Program-made: the position numbers and the translations under genes | NCBI GenBank assembly: GCA_013368325.1 | Contig: JAACJK010000057.1 | Coordinates: 372,001 to 436,000, forward strand | Source of the DNA: Ephemerocybe angulata | Lineage: Eukaryota > Basidiomycota > Agaricomycetes > Agaricales > Psathyrellaceae | Length of the DNA: 64,000 nucleotides | Direction of reading: 5' to 3' | The notes under the pieces: generated by a model | Databases searched by the model: none | What the model was told of the DNA's origin: nothing | The model's input: only the letters and a program-made list of their open reading frames with translations | In this document: positions 31,106-41,992 of the stretch, in pieces | Numbering within the stretch: the first letter of the stretch is position 1 | Layout: each line of letters begins with the position of its first letter

Positions 31106-33517
31106 TCAAGATCTATGTAGACGCTTGGCGGGTGAAGCTTCAGGATGATCGCGATCGGCGGGCCTTTTGAGGAAAATACGCCCGTCAGCTTTGGGGACGG
31201 CTGAGGCAATGGGGGGAAGGGGAGATGTCGTGGCAGGGCCTATTGGAAGCGTCGACGTGGAAGCTACGATCCCAGCCGCTTCCCGATCCTCGCGCTCAAT
31301 GGCCAGGAGGGCGTCGTCGAACAGTTTGACCACTTTCTTGTAGACGTCGTCACTGTCGAACTCCTTGGCAATCGCCTCCAGCTTGTCAGGTTTCTCTTCC
31401 CTGGGGATCTTTCGGCTGGTCCTAATATCATCTTTCCGGTCCAAAATGGGTTTCAGGATTCCCTTGAAACCGATGATAAGCTCCTCGCAAACCTCCCCCC
31501 AAAAGGGCGAAGCTTCAATCGGGTATGAGTTGACGAACATGGCCTTCGCACTCGCACTATGCCCTGGATCAGAGTGTTCCCACAATGCAAATTCTTGATC
31601 GTCTGACTCGTTTCGCACCCCCGGATTCTCAAAAATGAGAACGAGGGTACAGAGAACGTAGAATATAGACTCCAAGTCGTCGAAGAAGTCGTGGGATGGG
31701 TAGCAACGTCGGAGTTCGCTTATCAAAACGGATATGGACTGGAACCGTCGTGTACCCTACATGGTTTATGAGCATTTTACTCATTAGAAACTTGAATAGA
31801 GGACTGACCAGAAATGGGTTGACGCGCAGTTCGCTCCTACTACTGCGAATCCAATTCGCCATGTCGAGGTCAATGAGCACACCGCGGCGTCCAGGGGTGG
31901 CTCCAGGTGCGCCAAAAAGTATGTTTTGGATTGATATGTCTTTGTGGAGGACCCCCTTGGACACCAATTCGCGATTCCCTGGAATAAAAGACGTCACTAT
32001 CGCGTTTCTTACAAGTATGAAGAAGACATACCGGCAACGACATCACGCAGAGCGGCGATGGCTTGGAAGCGAGACGTAAAACAGTCGATTGGACGGCCGT
32101 ATTGTTTCATAACCACTCGCGACTTTATGCGATTCTTGAAATCCTCCCATCCAAAAAGATCAGGGCGATATCCCTTGGTCTCCGCCAAAGAGTCTTGATG
32201 CGACAGAACCTGGACAACGCCGTCGATCCCTTTCGCGGCGTCAAGGAAGTTTGTTTCCGATAGTCGCGTCGCTGGGCGCCAGGCATCCTTGACGAGAACA
32301 CGTTCGCCAGTGATGGGGTGGGTCGCGCGCCAGCAAGTTGTCCCTCGGCCGATAAAGTCTCGGCGGACAAATGGCTGTCGGTCCATCCTCAGGATATAGG
32401 AAGTAGGAACTCCGGCGTCGTCCTTCACTTCGATAACTCCGCTCATCTTCCTTCCATCCTTTGGCTTGACTTTCCATTGAACAGACGTGTCGAAACCAAG
32501 TATATCTTCTTTCTTCGAGCTGAGCCCAAGGACGAGACGCATGAAGGTACGAGGACGATCGTGGATGTTGAAAAATGGAGTGATGTATACGCCACTGTGG
32601 TCACAGTGGACAAGCCGAGCGCTGCTTTGGGTGATGATGAGCGAGCGGACAAAGTTGCGATTTGGTTGTTGGACAAAAATCTCCCTGGATAGAGTTTAAA
32701 TTCAGAAGAAGCGCGGCGATGGAACTCTTGAGACTTACCTGCTGTGGTTGGCCATCTTCGACGCTTGCTCAATATCGCGGAGATTATGGCCGTCAAGTAG
32801 TACATCAAATACAGAGGCGGCATTGGAATAGCCTAGGCCCTCAACGTATTCTTCTGATGATTTGGGGGACTCGAAGGATGGGCCTGTCGCTCGAACAGAG
32901 ATATCTGGGCAGGCCTCTTTGTATGTTCCGTACTTGAAGGTATCCGAGTGTGAGTTGATAACTTCGCGAGTAGAACTGTCTCCGACAAATTCTTCGAGAA
33001 GGACGAGGATGCTGGATATGATATTTGAGAGTGGTTCGCAAAGTTCTTCTGCGTCTTCCACTCGCATGGGAAGCCCGACCCAGCGACCAGTGCCGTCACC
33101 GTCCAGCTTGTAGTGGCTGTTTGGCGAGTTGAGGTAGTCGTCGAGAATAGCTTCATCCACTTGGTGGATGTAAAGGGAATCTTCCCATCCGTCTTCCGTA
33201 ACAGCAACCTCCTCCCCAAGTCCGTCCATTATCTCATGTCTGCTCGGCTCGCTGCTCGCGCTGTCTTCTTCATCTTCTTCGTCTTCTCCATCTTCTCCAC
33301 CACTTTCATCATATTCTGAGGACGTCGTTCCTATGGTCGAGCTCCTAGCCGTATTGTCTGAGTTACTTGTCGTTGCAGGGCATTTGGTCGAGAGCGAACG
33401 GGTCTTCGTCGATTTGGAAGTCCCAGGATTTCGTGACAATGCCACTCGGGAACGAGACCGTTTGGGATTAAGCTGAATTTTCTTCATTTTTCGGAGTAAG
33501 CTAAAGAAAGAGGTCAT
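31106..33517 (-). CDS. FunK1-family protein kinase, complete copy
   Basis: A fungal-specific protein kinase family, expanded in basidiomycetes and of mostly unknown function. Four exons (33517-32739, 32684-32032, 31978-31809, 31756-31106) give 750 residues. The start is ATG 33517 (MTSFFSLLRKMKKI); upstream codons in frame lack an ATG. A basic then acidic N-terminus precedes GYSNAASVFDVLL and REIFVQQPNRNF. The kinase region follows: FIGRGTTCWRATHPITGERV, LVKDAWRP (ATP-anchoring Lys), LVSKGVLHKDISIQNILFGA (catalytic Asp and Asn), GVLIDLDMANW (DLD for DFG), FDDLESIFYVLCTLV and FWGEVCEELIIGFK. The C-terminus is basic (FLKRPADRDH, PAKRLHRS). Intron positions match the copy at 36102. Confidence 0.92.
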
Positions 33518-33933
33518 GTTGGTGTTGGATGTGCAGAGCACTCGAGATGGTGGTTGAGGTTCATGATCAAGAGGCGCTAAGGCGCAGATGCGTCGTTGAA
33601 CACCGGCAAGATGCCGAAACGCGATCACGCGATCATTGGAGTCCAGACTCCAAAGCGATAGACGCCCAACCGGAGGCCTACAAGTTGCCCTCGCTCCTCC
33701 TCAAGCTTGTTTGCAAGGTTGTCCGGTAAATCCACACTGAGCTACAGCTGCCTTGGAATATCCGGGTATAGGCAGCCAGCTAGAAATAAAGATACATTAA
33801 GTGCGATAAAGGGCTACACATGTACAGCAAGAAAACATACACCAGGCAACACAACAAGGATAGTTCGTCTATAAATTACAGCCAGAAGAAACCAAGATGT
33901 GAACGAATACAGTGAAAAAACGAAGGTTCAGTG
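33518..33933. other. Intergenic between FunK1 and coiled-coil gene
   Basis: 416 bp comprising the FunK1 promoter side and the 3' flank of the coiled-coil gene. Nothing else recognised. Confidence 0.5.
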
Positions 33934-35698
33934 TCATGACTCTTCTACAAGTCCAATATTTTCAGAGTTTGGAGTCATTTCGGGTAACGGGATCGAAGGG
34001 TGACCAGGTCCATGGAGGCCGGTGATAATTGAAACGGGCTCGGTGGAAGGGATGGATCCAAAGGGGCGGGATTCGGGGTAACGGGATCGAAGGGTGACCA
34101 GGTCCATGGAGGCCGGTGATAATTGAAACGGGCTCGGTGGAAGGGATGGATCCAAAGGGGCGGGATTCGGGGAACGGTGCTCAAAATACTCCATTTCAAG
34201 TTGTAGCGCGGGGGGTTCCATAAATACGGTGGGCATGAGTGGCGTTGCGAGGTCCATCGACATTTCTCCGTCGTCGAGGAGGTCTTCATGTGGTGGTGGT
34301 TGTCCAGAATCAGAGTCGGGTTTCGGGGATGGTGCTCGTGGAGGAGAAACGCGGATGGTATCAGAATCTCCATCCTGCTGGGGATTGTGGAGGGCCATTG
34401 CAGTTATCTGCGAGTCCAATAGCTCGATTCGTTGCTTCATTTCGATATCTCGAACGTGTTCTTGATGGTTGGTCGCCTCAAGCCTTTGCCGAAGCTCCTC
34501 GTCGGATTTGCGAAGCCTGGCACATTCATCCTCCACAGCTCGAAGACGCTCCGAGATTGAATGTGAAGATAGCGTCTAAAGAAGTATAAGTCGAATCCTG
34601 GCAAGTCGAAATCAGACATACTGTTTTTTCAGAGTCGATAACTTTCCGCCAGTTTTCCCTGTCTTGCTTGAGAGCATCGACCAAGCTTCCGAGCTCTCGC
34701 ACCTGCCGGTCCAGGTCTTGAACGAGAGACGACTTGGTGCCAGGATCTTGGGTTAGGTGCGGGTTCGTGGCAGAATTTGGCGGTGCCTCCTCGAAATGCT
34801 TTCCCTGAAGCCGGACTCCAGAAAGCTTGTCAGATAGAGTGTTTATCTCCATCTCCAGTGACTTGTTCTTGCTGATGGTCCGCTGCAACGTATCGAGGCA
34901 CTGTTGATAAGGCATATGGTCTTCGGGAGGGGCAGCTGGGTCGAAGCCGGGAACACAGTGAGTGGCACAATGGGCAAGCTCAGCTTCACGGCGCGCCAAT
35001 TGGGCTTCGAGGGTCGCTATGCGTGCCTGCGCCCACTCTTTTGTCTTCTGGTGCGCTTTCCGTTCTAGCGTTCGTTCTCTGCGAGTGGCTTCGATTATGG
35101 AGGCTGCATACGAAAGAAGGTCGTCCATCTCTGCAGGGGATACCCGGCTGGTTGGAGGGTGGTCGATAGGCTCTGGAGACATCGTAAGGGCTGTGATATA
35201 TCCCGTATGAAGGACATACCTAGTAGAGACGAGACATGTATTTGACTTGGCTTCACGGACTTGTAGCCGTTGTTCCTCTCGACTAAAGGTACGCGCCGTT
35301 AGGCGGCTGTCAATCACTAGACTCTTAGACGCACCCTTGTTGATGAGCTTCAATACGGCCTGCCGCATATCCTCTGTCTCCTCCTCTGCCTTCCTCGAAG
35401 CCTCTGCATACACCTTCATCTTCTGTCTCAGCCGCCCTTCCCGCCGTTCATTAAGCGCCAGCTGCTCCGCATGCGCCCGTTCCATCTCGTCAAGTACATC
35501 TAGTGTCTCGAACAGTCGGGTCTGCGCAAGAAGAGCCTTGGCATGGTAGGCCCCGGGTTGGGCGTCTAATCTCTTTGGAGAGTCAACCTGAACCATCAAA
35601 GTTGTTATCAACAAAGAATCATCGAGAACGGGATGCTGAAGCCTACGAACCTCACTGCTCGCTCGTGGACGATTCTTGAGGCCATGTCGCTCTTCCAT
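33934..35698 (-). CDS. Coiled-coil protein of unknown function
   Basis: Not a family I recognise. Several exons read from about ATG 35698 (MEERHGLKNRPRASSE); an ATG at 35878 in the same open frame is possible but reads through a good intron (GTGAGG...CAG). Long heptad-rich coiled coils dominate: LDEMERAHAEQLALNERREG, RKAEEETEDMRQAVLKLI, ATLEAQLARREAELAH, ISKNKSLEMEINTLSDKLSG, LVQDLDRQVRELGSLVDALK and RLRKSDEELRQRLEATNHQE. The C-terminal ~130 residues are Pro/Ser/Asp-rich and include an exact 94-bp tandem duplication (33982-34169). Upstream intron boundaries near 35210 are uncertain. It lies between two complete FunK1 genes and shares a 5' flank with the one at 36102. Confidence 0.7.
33982..34169. 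repeat. 94-bp tandem duplication inside a coding exon
   Basis: Two adjacent copies, apparently identical by eye, with period 94 (first begins GGGTAACGGGATCGAAGGGT at 33982, second at 34076). Because 94 is not a multiple of 3, the two copies are read in different frames of the coiled-coil gene. Confidence 0.9.
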
Positions 35699-36101
35699 TC
35701 GCTTAAGTTGTGGGGAGAGAGGACTTCGATGCCAATCACATTGAAGTGTTAAGGAAAGAGAGGCGGCGGAACCAGTCCCCGAACCGTGTGTCACTGCCGC
35801 GTTCCGATCGGAGGCCCATGGCAAATACGGCAAAATTGTGCAACAATGAGCGCTTGCGTTGTCCTGTTGTCCCGGCATTTAGAACCAGAAGGGGATTGTA
35901 ATTTCACCATGTTATCTGAGAGAGACTCAGTGTCTCTATAATGCTCTTGAAGATAAAATTAAAGAGGGTAGATTCGTGTCGAGCGCTTTCCGTGGGAACA
36001 CTCGCCATCACTGGTCGCCATCACGAGAGTTCGCCGTTCATCTCTTGGTTCTCAACCACCACCATAGAGGACACTCACTCTAACTTCGACATCCTCTCTA
36101 A
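35699..36101. other. Divergent promoter region, coiled-coil gene and FunK1
   Basis: 403 bp between the two start codons, probably holding both promoters. No TATA box clearly placed. Confidence 0.45.
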
Positions 36102-38505
36102 ATGTCGCCATACGTGCATCGCCCGCGGAAAACCAGGAAGTCAGGTAGCCTCAGAACTCGTTCTCGCATATCGCCACCAGGCCCATTACACACACAACTT
36201 CCACTGGCAACTAACGACGCCTTCTGCGAGTCTGAAGAGCCGTACAGATGGATGGGACGCGGCCCAATCTTGTCAAAGACAGTCTCTTCAGACATCAGCG
36301 AACTTGAAGTCGACTCAGAGGAATGGGCTATAGAAATATTCGGAGTCAGCCCCGGGTGTGATGGGGAAGAGGGCAGCAATGCTTTCGTTGTGGAAGAAGG
36401 CTGGGGCCACTCTTTGTACCATGACATTGTCGAGCAATCTGCCCTTGACAGCTACCTTAGCACAACTATCTCTGGATATGAGGTTGATGATGACGGTAAC
36501 GGACGCTGGGCCGCACTTCCTCAAGCACCCAGCAACCACACTGAACTCTGCGGACCGCTTTGCGATGTAATCTCCCGCATCGTTACTCAGCTGGGCGCGC
36601 CTGGGGGGAATGGTAATACTCGGGAGGTTGTCAACTCGCATTCCCCGATCTTCAAATTTGGGACATTGAAAAACAACTGTCCGGACTTGTCTATCAAAGC
36701 GACAGGCCCAGCTTTCGAGAAACCAAGGCTCTCAGAGGAATACGTCGACGGTCTAGGCTTCTCTAACGTCGCATCTGTATTTCAAGTTTTCATCGATGGC
36801 AACAAGCCAAAAGACGCTGAACAGGCGGCTACAATAGAAAGCCATTGCAGGTAAGCATTTCTTTCAATCCCCAACGTAACTCTGATGCTCAACGACACCG
36901 TTAGGGACATATTTACTCAGCAGCCGACTCGTAACTTTGTCCGGTCACTCATTCTTACCGAGCAGAGTGCTCGGCTTGTGCACTGCGACCGGAGTGGTGT
37001 TTACCTCACCCCATTCATTGATATTCACCAAAGTCCTCATACTTTCATGCGTCTTGTTCTGGGACTCAGCTCTATGGACGAAGGTGTGCTCGGCTTTGAT
37101 ACTACTGTGAAATTGAAAGTCGACCCATCGAATGGAAGGAAGACCGGCACCATAACCACTGTGGGTGATGACGGCATTCCTGTCCCCTACATCTTGCGAA
37201 TGGATCAGCCACCTTACACTCGTTCAGAGCTTGTTGGTCGAGGGACAACTTGCTGGCTTGCAACCCACCCTGTCACCGGCGAACGTGTTGTCATCAAGGA
37301 TGCCTGGCGCCCCGAGAGTCGGCTACCTGAAGGCGACTTCCTGAACGCCGCGAAAGGCATTGACGGAGTTGTTCAGGTCCTTTCACATCAAGACTGCTTG
37401 GCAGAGACCAAGGGATACCGCCCTGACGTCTTTGAGTGGAAGAACTCCGAGAATCGCATAAAGTCACGAGTGGTTATGAAACAATATGGACTCCCAATCG
37501 ACTGTTTTACGTCGCGCTTCCAAGCTATCGCCGCACTGCGCGATGCCATTGCCGGTATGTTCTCTTCATACCGATATTCAGAAACATAGAGTAACTTCGT
37601 CCTCCAGGGAATCGCGAATTGTTATCGAGAGGGGTCGTCCACAAAGACATATCGATCCAAAACATACTTTTTGGGCCGCCTGGCGCCCCGCCCGGGCGCC
37701 GCGGTGTCCTCATTGACCTCGATATGGCCGGCTGGGTGCGAAATAGTAGGAGAGAGCTGCGCGTCAACCCATTTTTGGTCGGTCCCATAGTTTTTAAACT
37801 GGAGTTCTGTGCTGATAAAAGATGCAGGGTACGAGGCGGTTCCAGTCCATATCCGTCCTGTTAAGCGAAATTTGGCATTGCTTCCCATCCCACGACTACT
37901 TCGACGACCTGGAGTCCATATTCTACGTTTTGTGCACGCTGGTCCTCCTTTTCGAGAAGCCGGGGGTGCGAAGCGAGCCAGACGAACGAAACTTTGTTAA
38001 GTGGGATCATTCTGATCCGGTGTGCAGTGGGGAGGCAAAGGTCGCATTCGTCAACGCGTACCCGATCGAAGCGTCTCCCTTTTGGGGTGAGGTTTGCGAG
38101 GAGCTTATCATTGGTGTCAAGGCTATCCTGAAACCCATTTTGGATCGGAAGGACGCCATTAGGGTTAGCCGCAAGGTTCCCAAGGAGGCGAAACCCGACA
38201 AGCTCGAGGCGATTGGAAAGGAGTTCGACAGTGACGACGTCTACAAGAAAGTGATCAAGCTGTTCGACGATGCCCTCCTGGCCATTGAGCGCGAAGATCG
38301 GGAAGCGGCTGGGGTCGTAGCTTCCACGTCGACGCTTCCTACAGCCTCGGCTACTTCATCTCCTCAAGTTCCCCCAGTCCCCAAAGCTGACGGGCGTAGT
38401 TTCCTCAAAAGGCCCGCCGGTGGCAATCATTCTGAAGCTTCACTGGCTAAGCGTCTTCATCGGTCTTCAACCCTTTCGACATACCATGTATTGTCCAAAG
38501 CATAG
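36102..38505 (+). CDS. FunK1-family protein kinase, complete copy
   Basis: Four exons (36102-36850, 36905-37554, 37608-37777, 37828-38505) join to 748 residues, two short of its paralogue at 31106-33517. It contains VVEEGWGHSLYHDIVEQ, RDIFTQQPTRNF, LVGRGTTCWLATHPVTGERV, VIKDAWRPESRLP, LLSRGVVHKDISIQNILFGP, GVLIDLDMAGW, GTRRFQSISVLL and YFDDLESIFYVL. The catalytic-loop Asp (HKD) and Asn (QN) are kept, the DFG position is DLD, and the Lys is in VIKDAWR, so activity is plausible. The C-terminus carries FLKRPAGG and AKRLHRSS, a basic stretch that may direct it to the nucleus. It is the least degraded model for interpreting the two FunK1 fragments at 28-30.6 kb. Biological target unknown. Confidence 0.92.
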
Positions 38506-38932
38506 TCATATATTCTGCATCTTCGGATAGACTGTAGACATGTAGATACCCATTACGGACTCTCAATCTTCAAGATACCAAGAACTACCGATCTCGTTAC
38601 TTATTTTCTTGTTTTCTTCATAATTGAGCCTGTACTTTTAGATTAATAGGAATCGCTACCACCTATGTAACCGCCTTCACAACCACCTAGAACAGTCGCG
38701 TTTGCGCAAGAAGAGCCTTGGCATGGTGGCATGCCAGTGGTCTCTTCCCGGCAACTTGACTCGAAGCTTGATAACCGGTTGTCTCCACGAGCCCACACCA
38801 CCACCGTCAACAAAGCTCTTTCCGGAACCACGACCTCGAGGTCTGAGGACCTCAAAGCCTGCCTACTAAATGCCTTTGCTTTGATCTACTACCCTCCCAT
38901 CTATACCCCGACAGACATCGATACCAGGAAAC
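38506..38932. other. Intergenic, with a relic of the coiled-coil gene
   Basis: 427 bp. About 45 bp at 38688-38731 (GCGCAAGAAGAGCCTTGGCA) match 35512-35552 inside the coiled-coil gene, in the same plus-strand orientation. No gene seen. Confidence 0.6.
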
Positions 38933-40766
38933 ATGAAATTCTGCATTTACAACCTCACTGACGCTCTAATTGAGGCCTCGATAGGCTTCGTGGAATCCAT
39001 ACATGAGGAGAAGGGCTCCGACAAGGCTAATATACGCTTGCAACCGGGGAAATCCACCACAATCTCGAAATTCCGAGTGAAATATGTGCTCCTTCACGGT
39101 TCTTCGAACCTCCCTGACGATCCACCGGAACTCTTCCGAGTTTCGCTCCCTGGATTCTGGGCGAAAAGGGGCGCTTCGTGGAAGGCCGTGAAGGTGGAGA
39201 ACGAGGGCCGGTGTCCTTGGAGGCTCTACTGGTTCTGGGTACGTATCTGTTGACTTTCCTCGAATTTTTCTGACGACCTGCATGTATGATAGCCCGCAAA
39301 GGCTCTGGTTGTTGTCCCCAGACGGGACATGGCGTCATTCCTCTCTGAATTGCCCGACTCTTTGTCCCTTGCCTCGCTGGTACTGCCAGGGACTCATGAT
39401 ACGTGAGTAGAGCCCGGGTTCAACCTGCACAACCTAACCCATATGTTCTAGCATGGCTTTCTATGGCTGGCCAATATCACAATGCCAGTCGCGCTCCACA
39501 CCTCTATCCACCCAATTCCTGCAAGGCATCCGCGTCATAGACGTCCGACTCGCTGTCATACCCGTTATACCCGTACCAAAGGCATCCAACGGAGCTCCCG
39601 GGATCCCTTTCCCTCCAGGCAAGATGGCAGAAGCTCAGAACGCATCTGCGGAGACGTCCCTGCCCACCCCGCAATACAAGCTCGTCGCATACCACGGCAT
39701 ATACCCCCAACGCACGCCATTCAGCACCATTCTTAGCTCTATTCATACCTTCCTAACCTCCCCTGCAGGGTGCAAGGAGACGATAGTCATGAGCATCAAA
39801 CAAGAGGACTTTTCGGTCACCCCAGGCACCCTTTTCTCGCGGTTGGTAAGAGAGGAGATCCAACGCAGCCCAGGGGGATTTAAAGATACAGACGACAAAG
39901 GCAACCGAGACCTTGGTATCTGGTTCCTCGAGAACCGCGTCCCCACCCTCGGCGAAGCGCGTGGCAAATGCGTTTTGCTGAGTCGGTTCGGAATCGAGGG
40001 CGCGGAATGGGAAGGCGGGTGGGAAGGGATGGGCATCCACCCGCTGCACTGGCCGAACAGCGAGAAGAGGGGCTTCGTGTGGTACCTGAAGGGCACGGCC
40101 ATCCGTACGCACGATTGGTATGCCATCCCCAGTTTCTTGTCGATACCGGAGAAGACGGCCCTTTCAATTTTGGTGCTGCAGCCCTCCGTTCCATTCCCTC
40201 TTACTTTCCCACTGGTGCCGTCGCCTGAGGGTGGTGAGGAGAAGGAGGGAGGAGTGGGTGGTTATCCTATGCTGAATATCACGTATCTCTCTGCGGCTAT
40301 GTTCCCGCTTGCGTTGCCGCCGACGGTGGCGAAGGGTGCTGGATGGCCGGGGTTCAAGCTGGGGTTCGAAGGCGTCAATGCGAGAGTGGGGAGATGGCTG
40401 TTGGAGGAGCTCGTCCCGGACTTGAAGACTTTTTCCACTGTCAAGTCTGCTAGCGCCCCAAAGGCGCCGGAGAACGGGTATGGGGCGGTAAAGCAAGCGC
40501 CAGTAGACGATGCACGGCAGAAGAAGAGGAGGGAGGGGTTACGATGGTTGCGCCCGAAGCCTACCCGTAAGAGCTGTGACACTCCCTTGCTGGAAGATGC
40601 CTTATTTCCCGCTGCTCTTGACGAGACGGTTCTGGCTCCTGCGAGCCGCATACGCGGTTGGGCGCTTATGGACTATTACTCGTCGGAGAAGTCTAAGGCG
40701 CTTGTTCCTCTTCTCGTCGAATTCAATCATCGTGGAAGGAGAAGTGGGGAAGAGGGCTGGCCTTGA
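38933..40766 (+). CDS. PLC-like phosphodiesterase (PI-PLC X-domain type)
   Basis: Three exons (38933-39238, 39293-39402, 39452-40766) join to 576 residues. Residues 1-102 form a compact N-terminal domain (MKFCIYNLTDALIEASIGFV) of a type seen in basidiomycete PLC-like proteins. The TIM-barrel X-domain follows: LPGTHDTMAFYG (about 132-143, the first catalytic His), QGIRVIDVRLAVIP, YHGIYPQRTPF (second His region), ETIVMSIKQED, LGEARGKCVLLSRFG. C-terminal NITYLSAAMFPLA and a WALMDYYS block resemble the end of the barrel. There is no clear signal peptide, so it is probably intracellular. The family cleaves phosphatidylinositol or GPI-type substrates; the true substrate is unknown. Confidence 0.85.
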
Positions 40767-41992
40767 AACTAGACCGAACATAGACTCACCTCTTTTATGT
40801 CGAGGGTTTAGTCACTTTGGATGGTTTTGTAATATTTACGACCTTTAATGACTTTGGCTAGTGTTACGAGTAAAATGCACGATTTCCATTCTTCATCCGA
40901 TAGGGCGTGTGAGGTTTTGGCGTGGATCTGGAGAAACCTTTCCCTTTCGATGGTGTGCTTGAATAACTTAATCTGCGAGGGGATGGCACCTTGCAGACCC
41001 TGAGAAGCTCCCCAGCTTTAGTACTTACATACGAGATCTACTCTCTGGGTCCGACGATGAAGTCAGAGATTCGTGCAGGATTCGTGAGTCCCAGACCGCA
41101 AGTCTGTGCTTGAGGCTAAGGCGGAGCCGTCCATCAATTGAACCAGTGGCCTGTCAGGCGGATCTCCGCAGGGTGAGTACTTGCACCTCCCAAGGAGTGA
41201 ACTCGTTGCTATTGCTTTGAATGTAGCCTGTATTGTTATGCTTGGGGACGAGTTGTCGGGGCCATTTCGGATATCAAATAGCGGTACCTCTAAGAGAGGG
41301 TGCCTCAGCCACTACGGTGGTGTATCGGCTTGTGTACTCACCTGTAGAACGTCGAGAATAGACACGGCGGGACTACTAGACTTCGGAAAGCCCGCGCTAG
41401 TGCCAACAACACCGTCAGCCCTGATCGCCCGGTGTCATAGGGCTGAACATGATGACTCCATAGCACAAATAATACTGGGTCACGCCGCGAGGTCTTGAGG
41501 GAATAGCAGAGAGGGAAAACCCACTGTACTTTCTCAGCATTACGCTATTGATTGTAGGGTCTGCACACTCTCTTGAGTCCGTTGGCGCGTCGCGTCGCGT
41601 CTTTTGAGTCGCGTCCGTCACATTCTCGTGTTATGATGTCACAACGGCTGTAGTCACACACAGCACGAACAAATAATCTACTTCCGCGCCTTCCTTGTCT
41701 TCGAAACACTTCCTTCCAAACCACCATCTTCCTGGACCTTGCCTTAAGCCAGAACCTGAAGGTCAAGGATTTGGACGCAAGTGAGCAAGACTGTCCCGCA
41801 TATATTGATACCCAGCGGCAGTAGGGCGGGCAACAGAAGCACACCCCTCCTTTGTCCCCCCAGTCCTGGCAGCGGCCTCATTTCAGATCTCGACGATATC
41901 GATCTACCCCGCCTTTCGTGTAATCGAGAAATAAGGTAGCCTGAGAAGGCTCAGGACGCGTAATAGAGGAAGCGGCAACTTTAACGACCCAG
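40767..41992. other. Intergenic, 1.2 kb without recognised gene
   Basis: 3' flank of the PLC-like gene and promoter side of the SAMHD1-like gene. The open frames are short and without family signature; no tRNA-like B box (GGTTCGAATCC type) was seen. Confidence 0.5.

Noticed and set aside
41000..41990. Searched for tRNA or other structured RNA genes
   Set aside because: No A-box/B-box pair or cloverleaf-like pairing was seen by eye here or elsewhere in the window.
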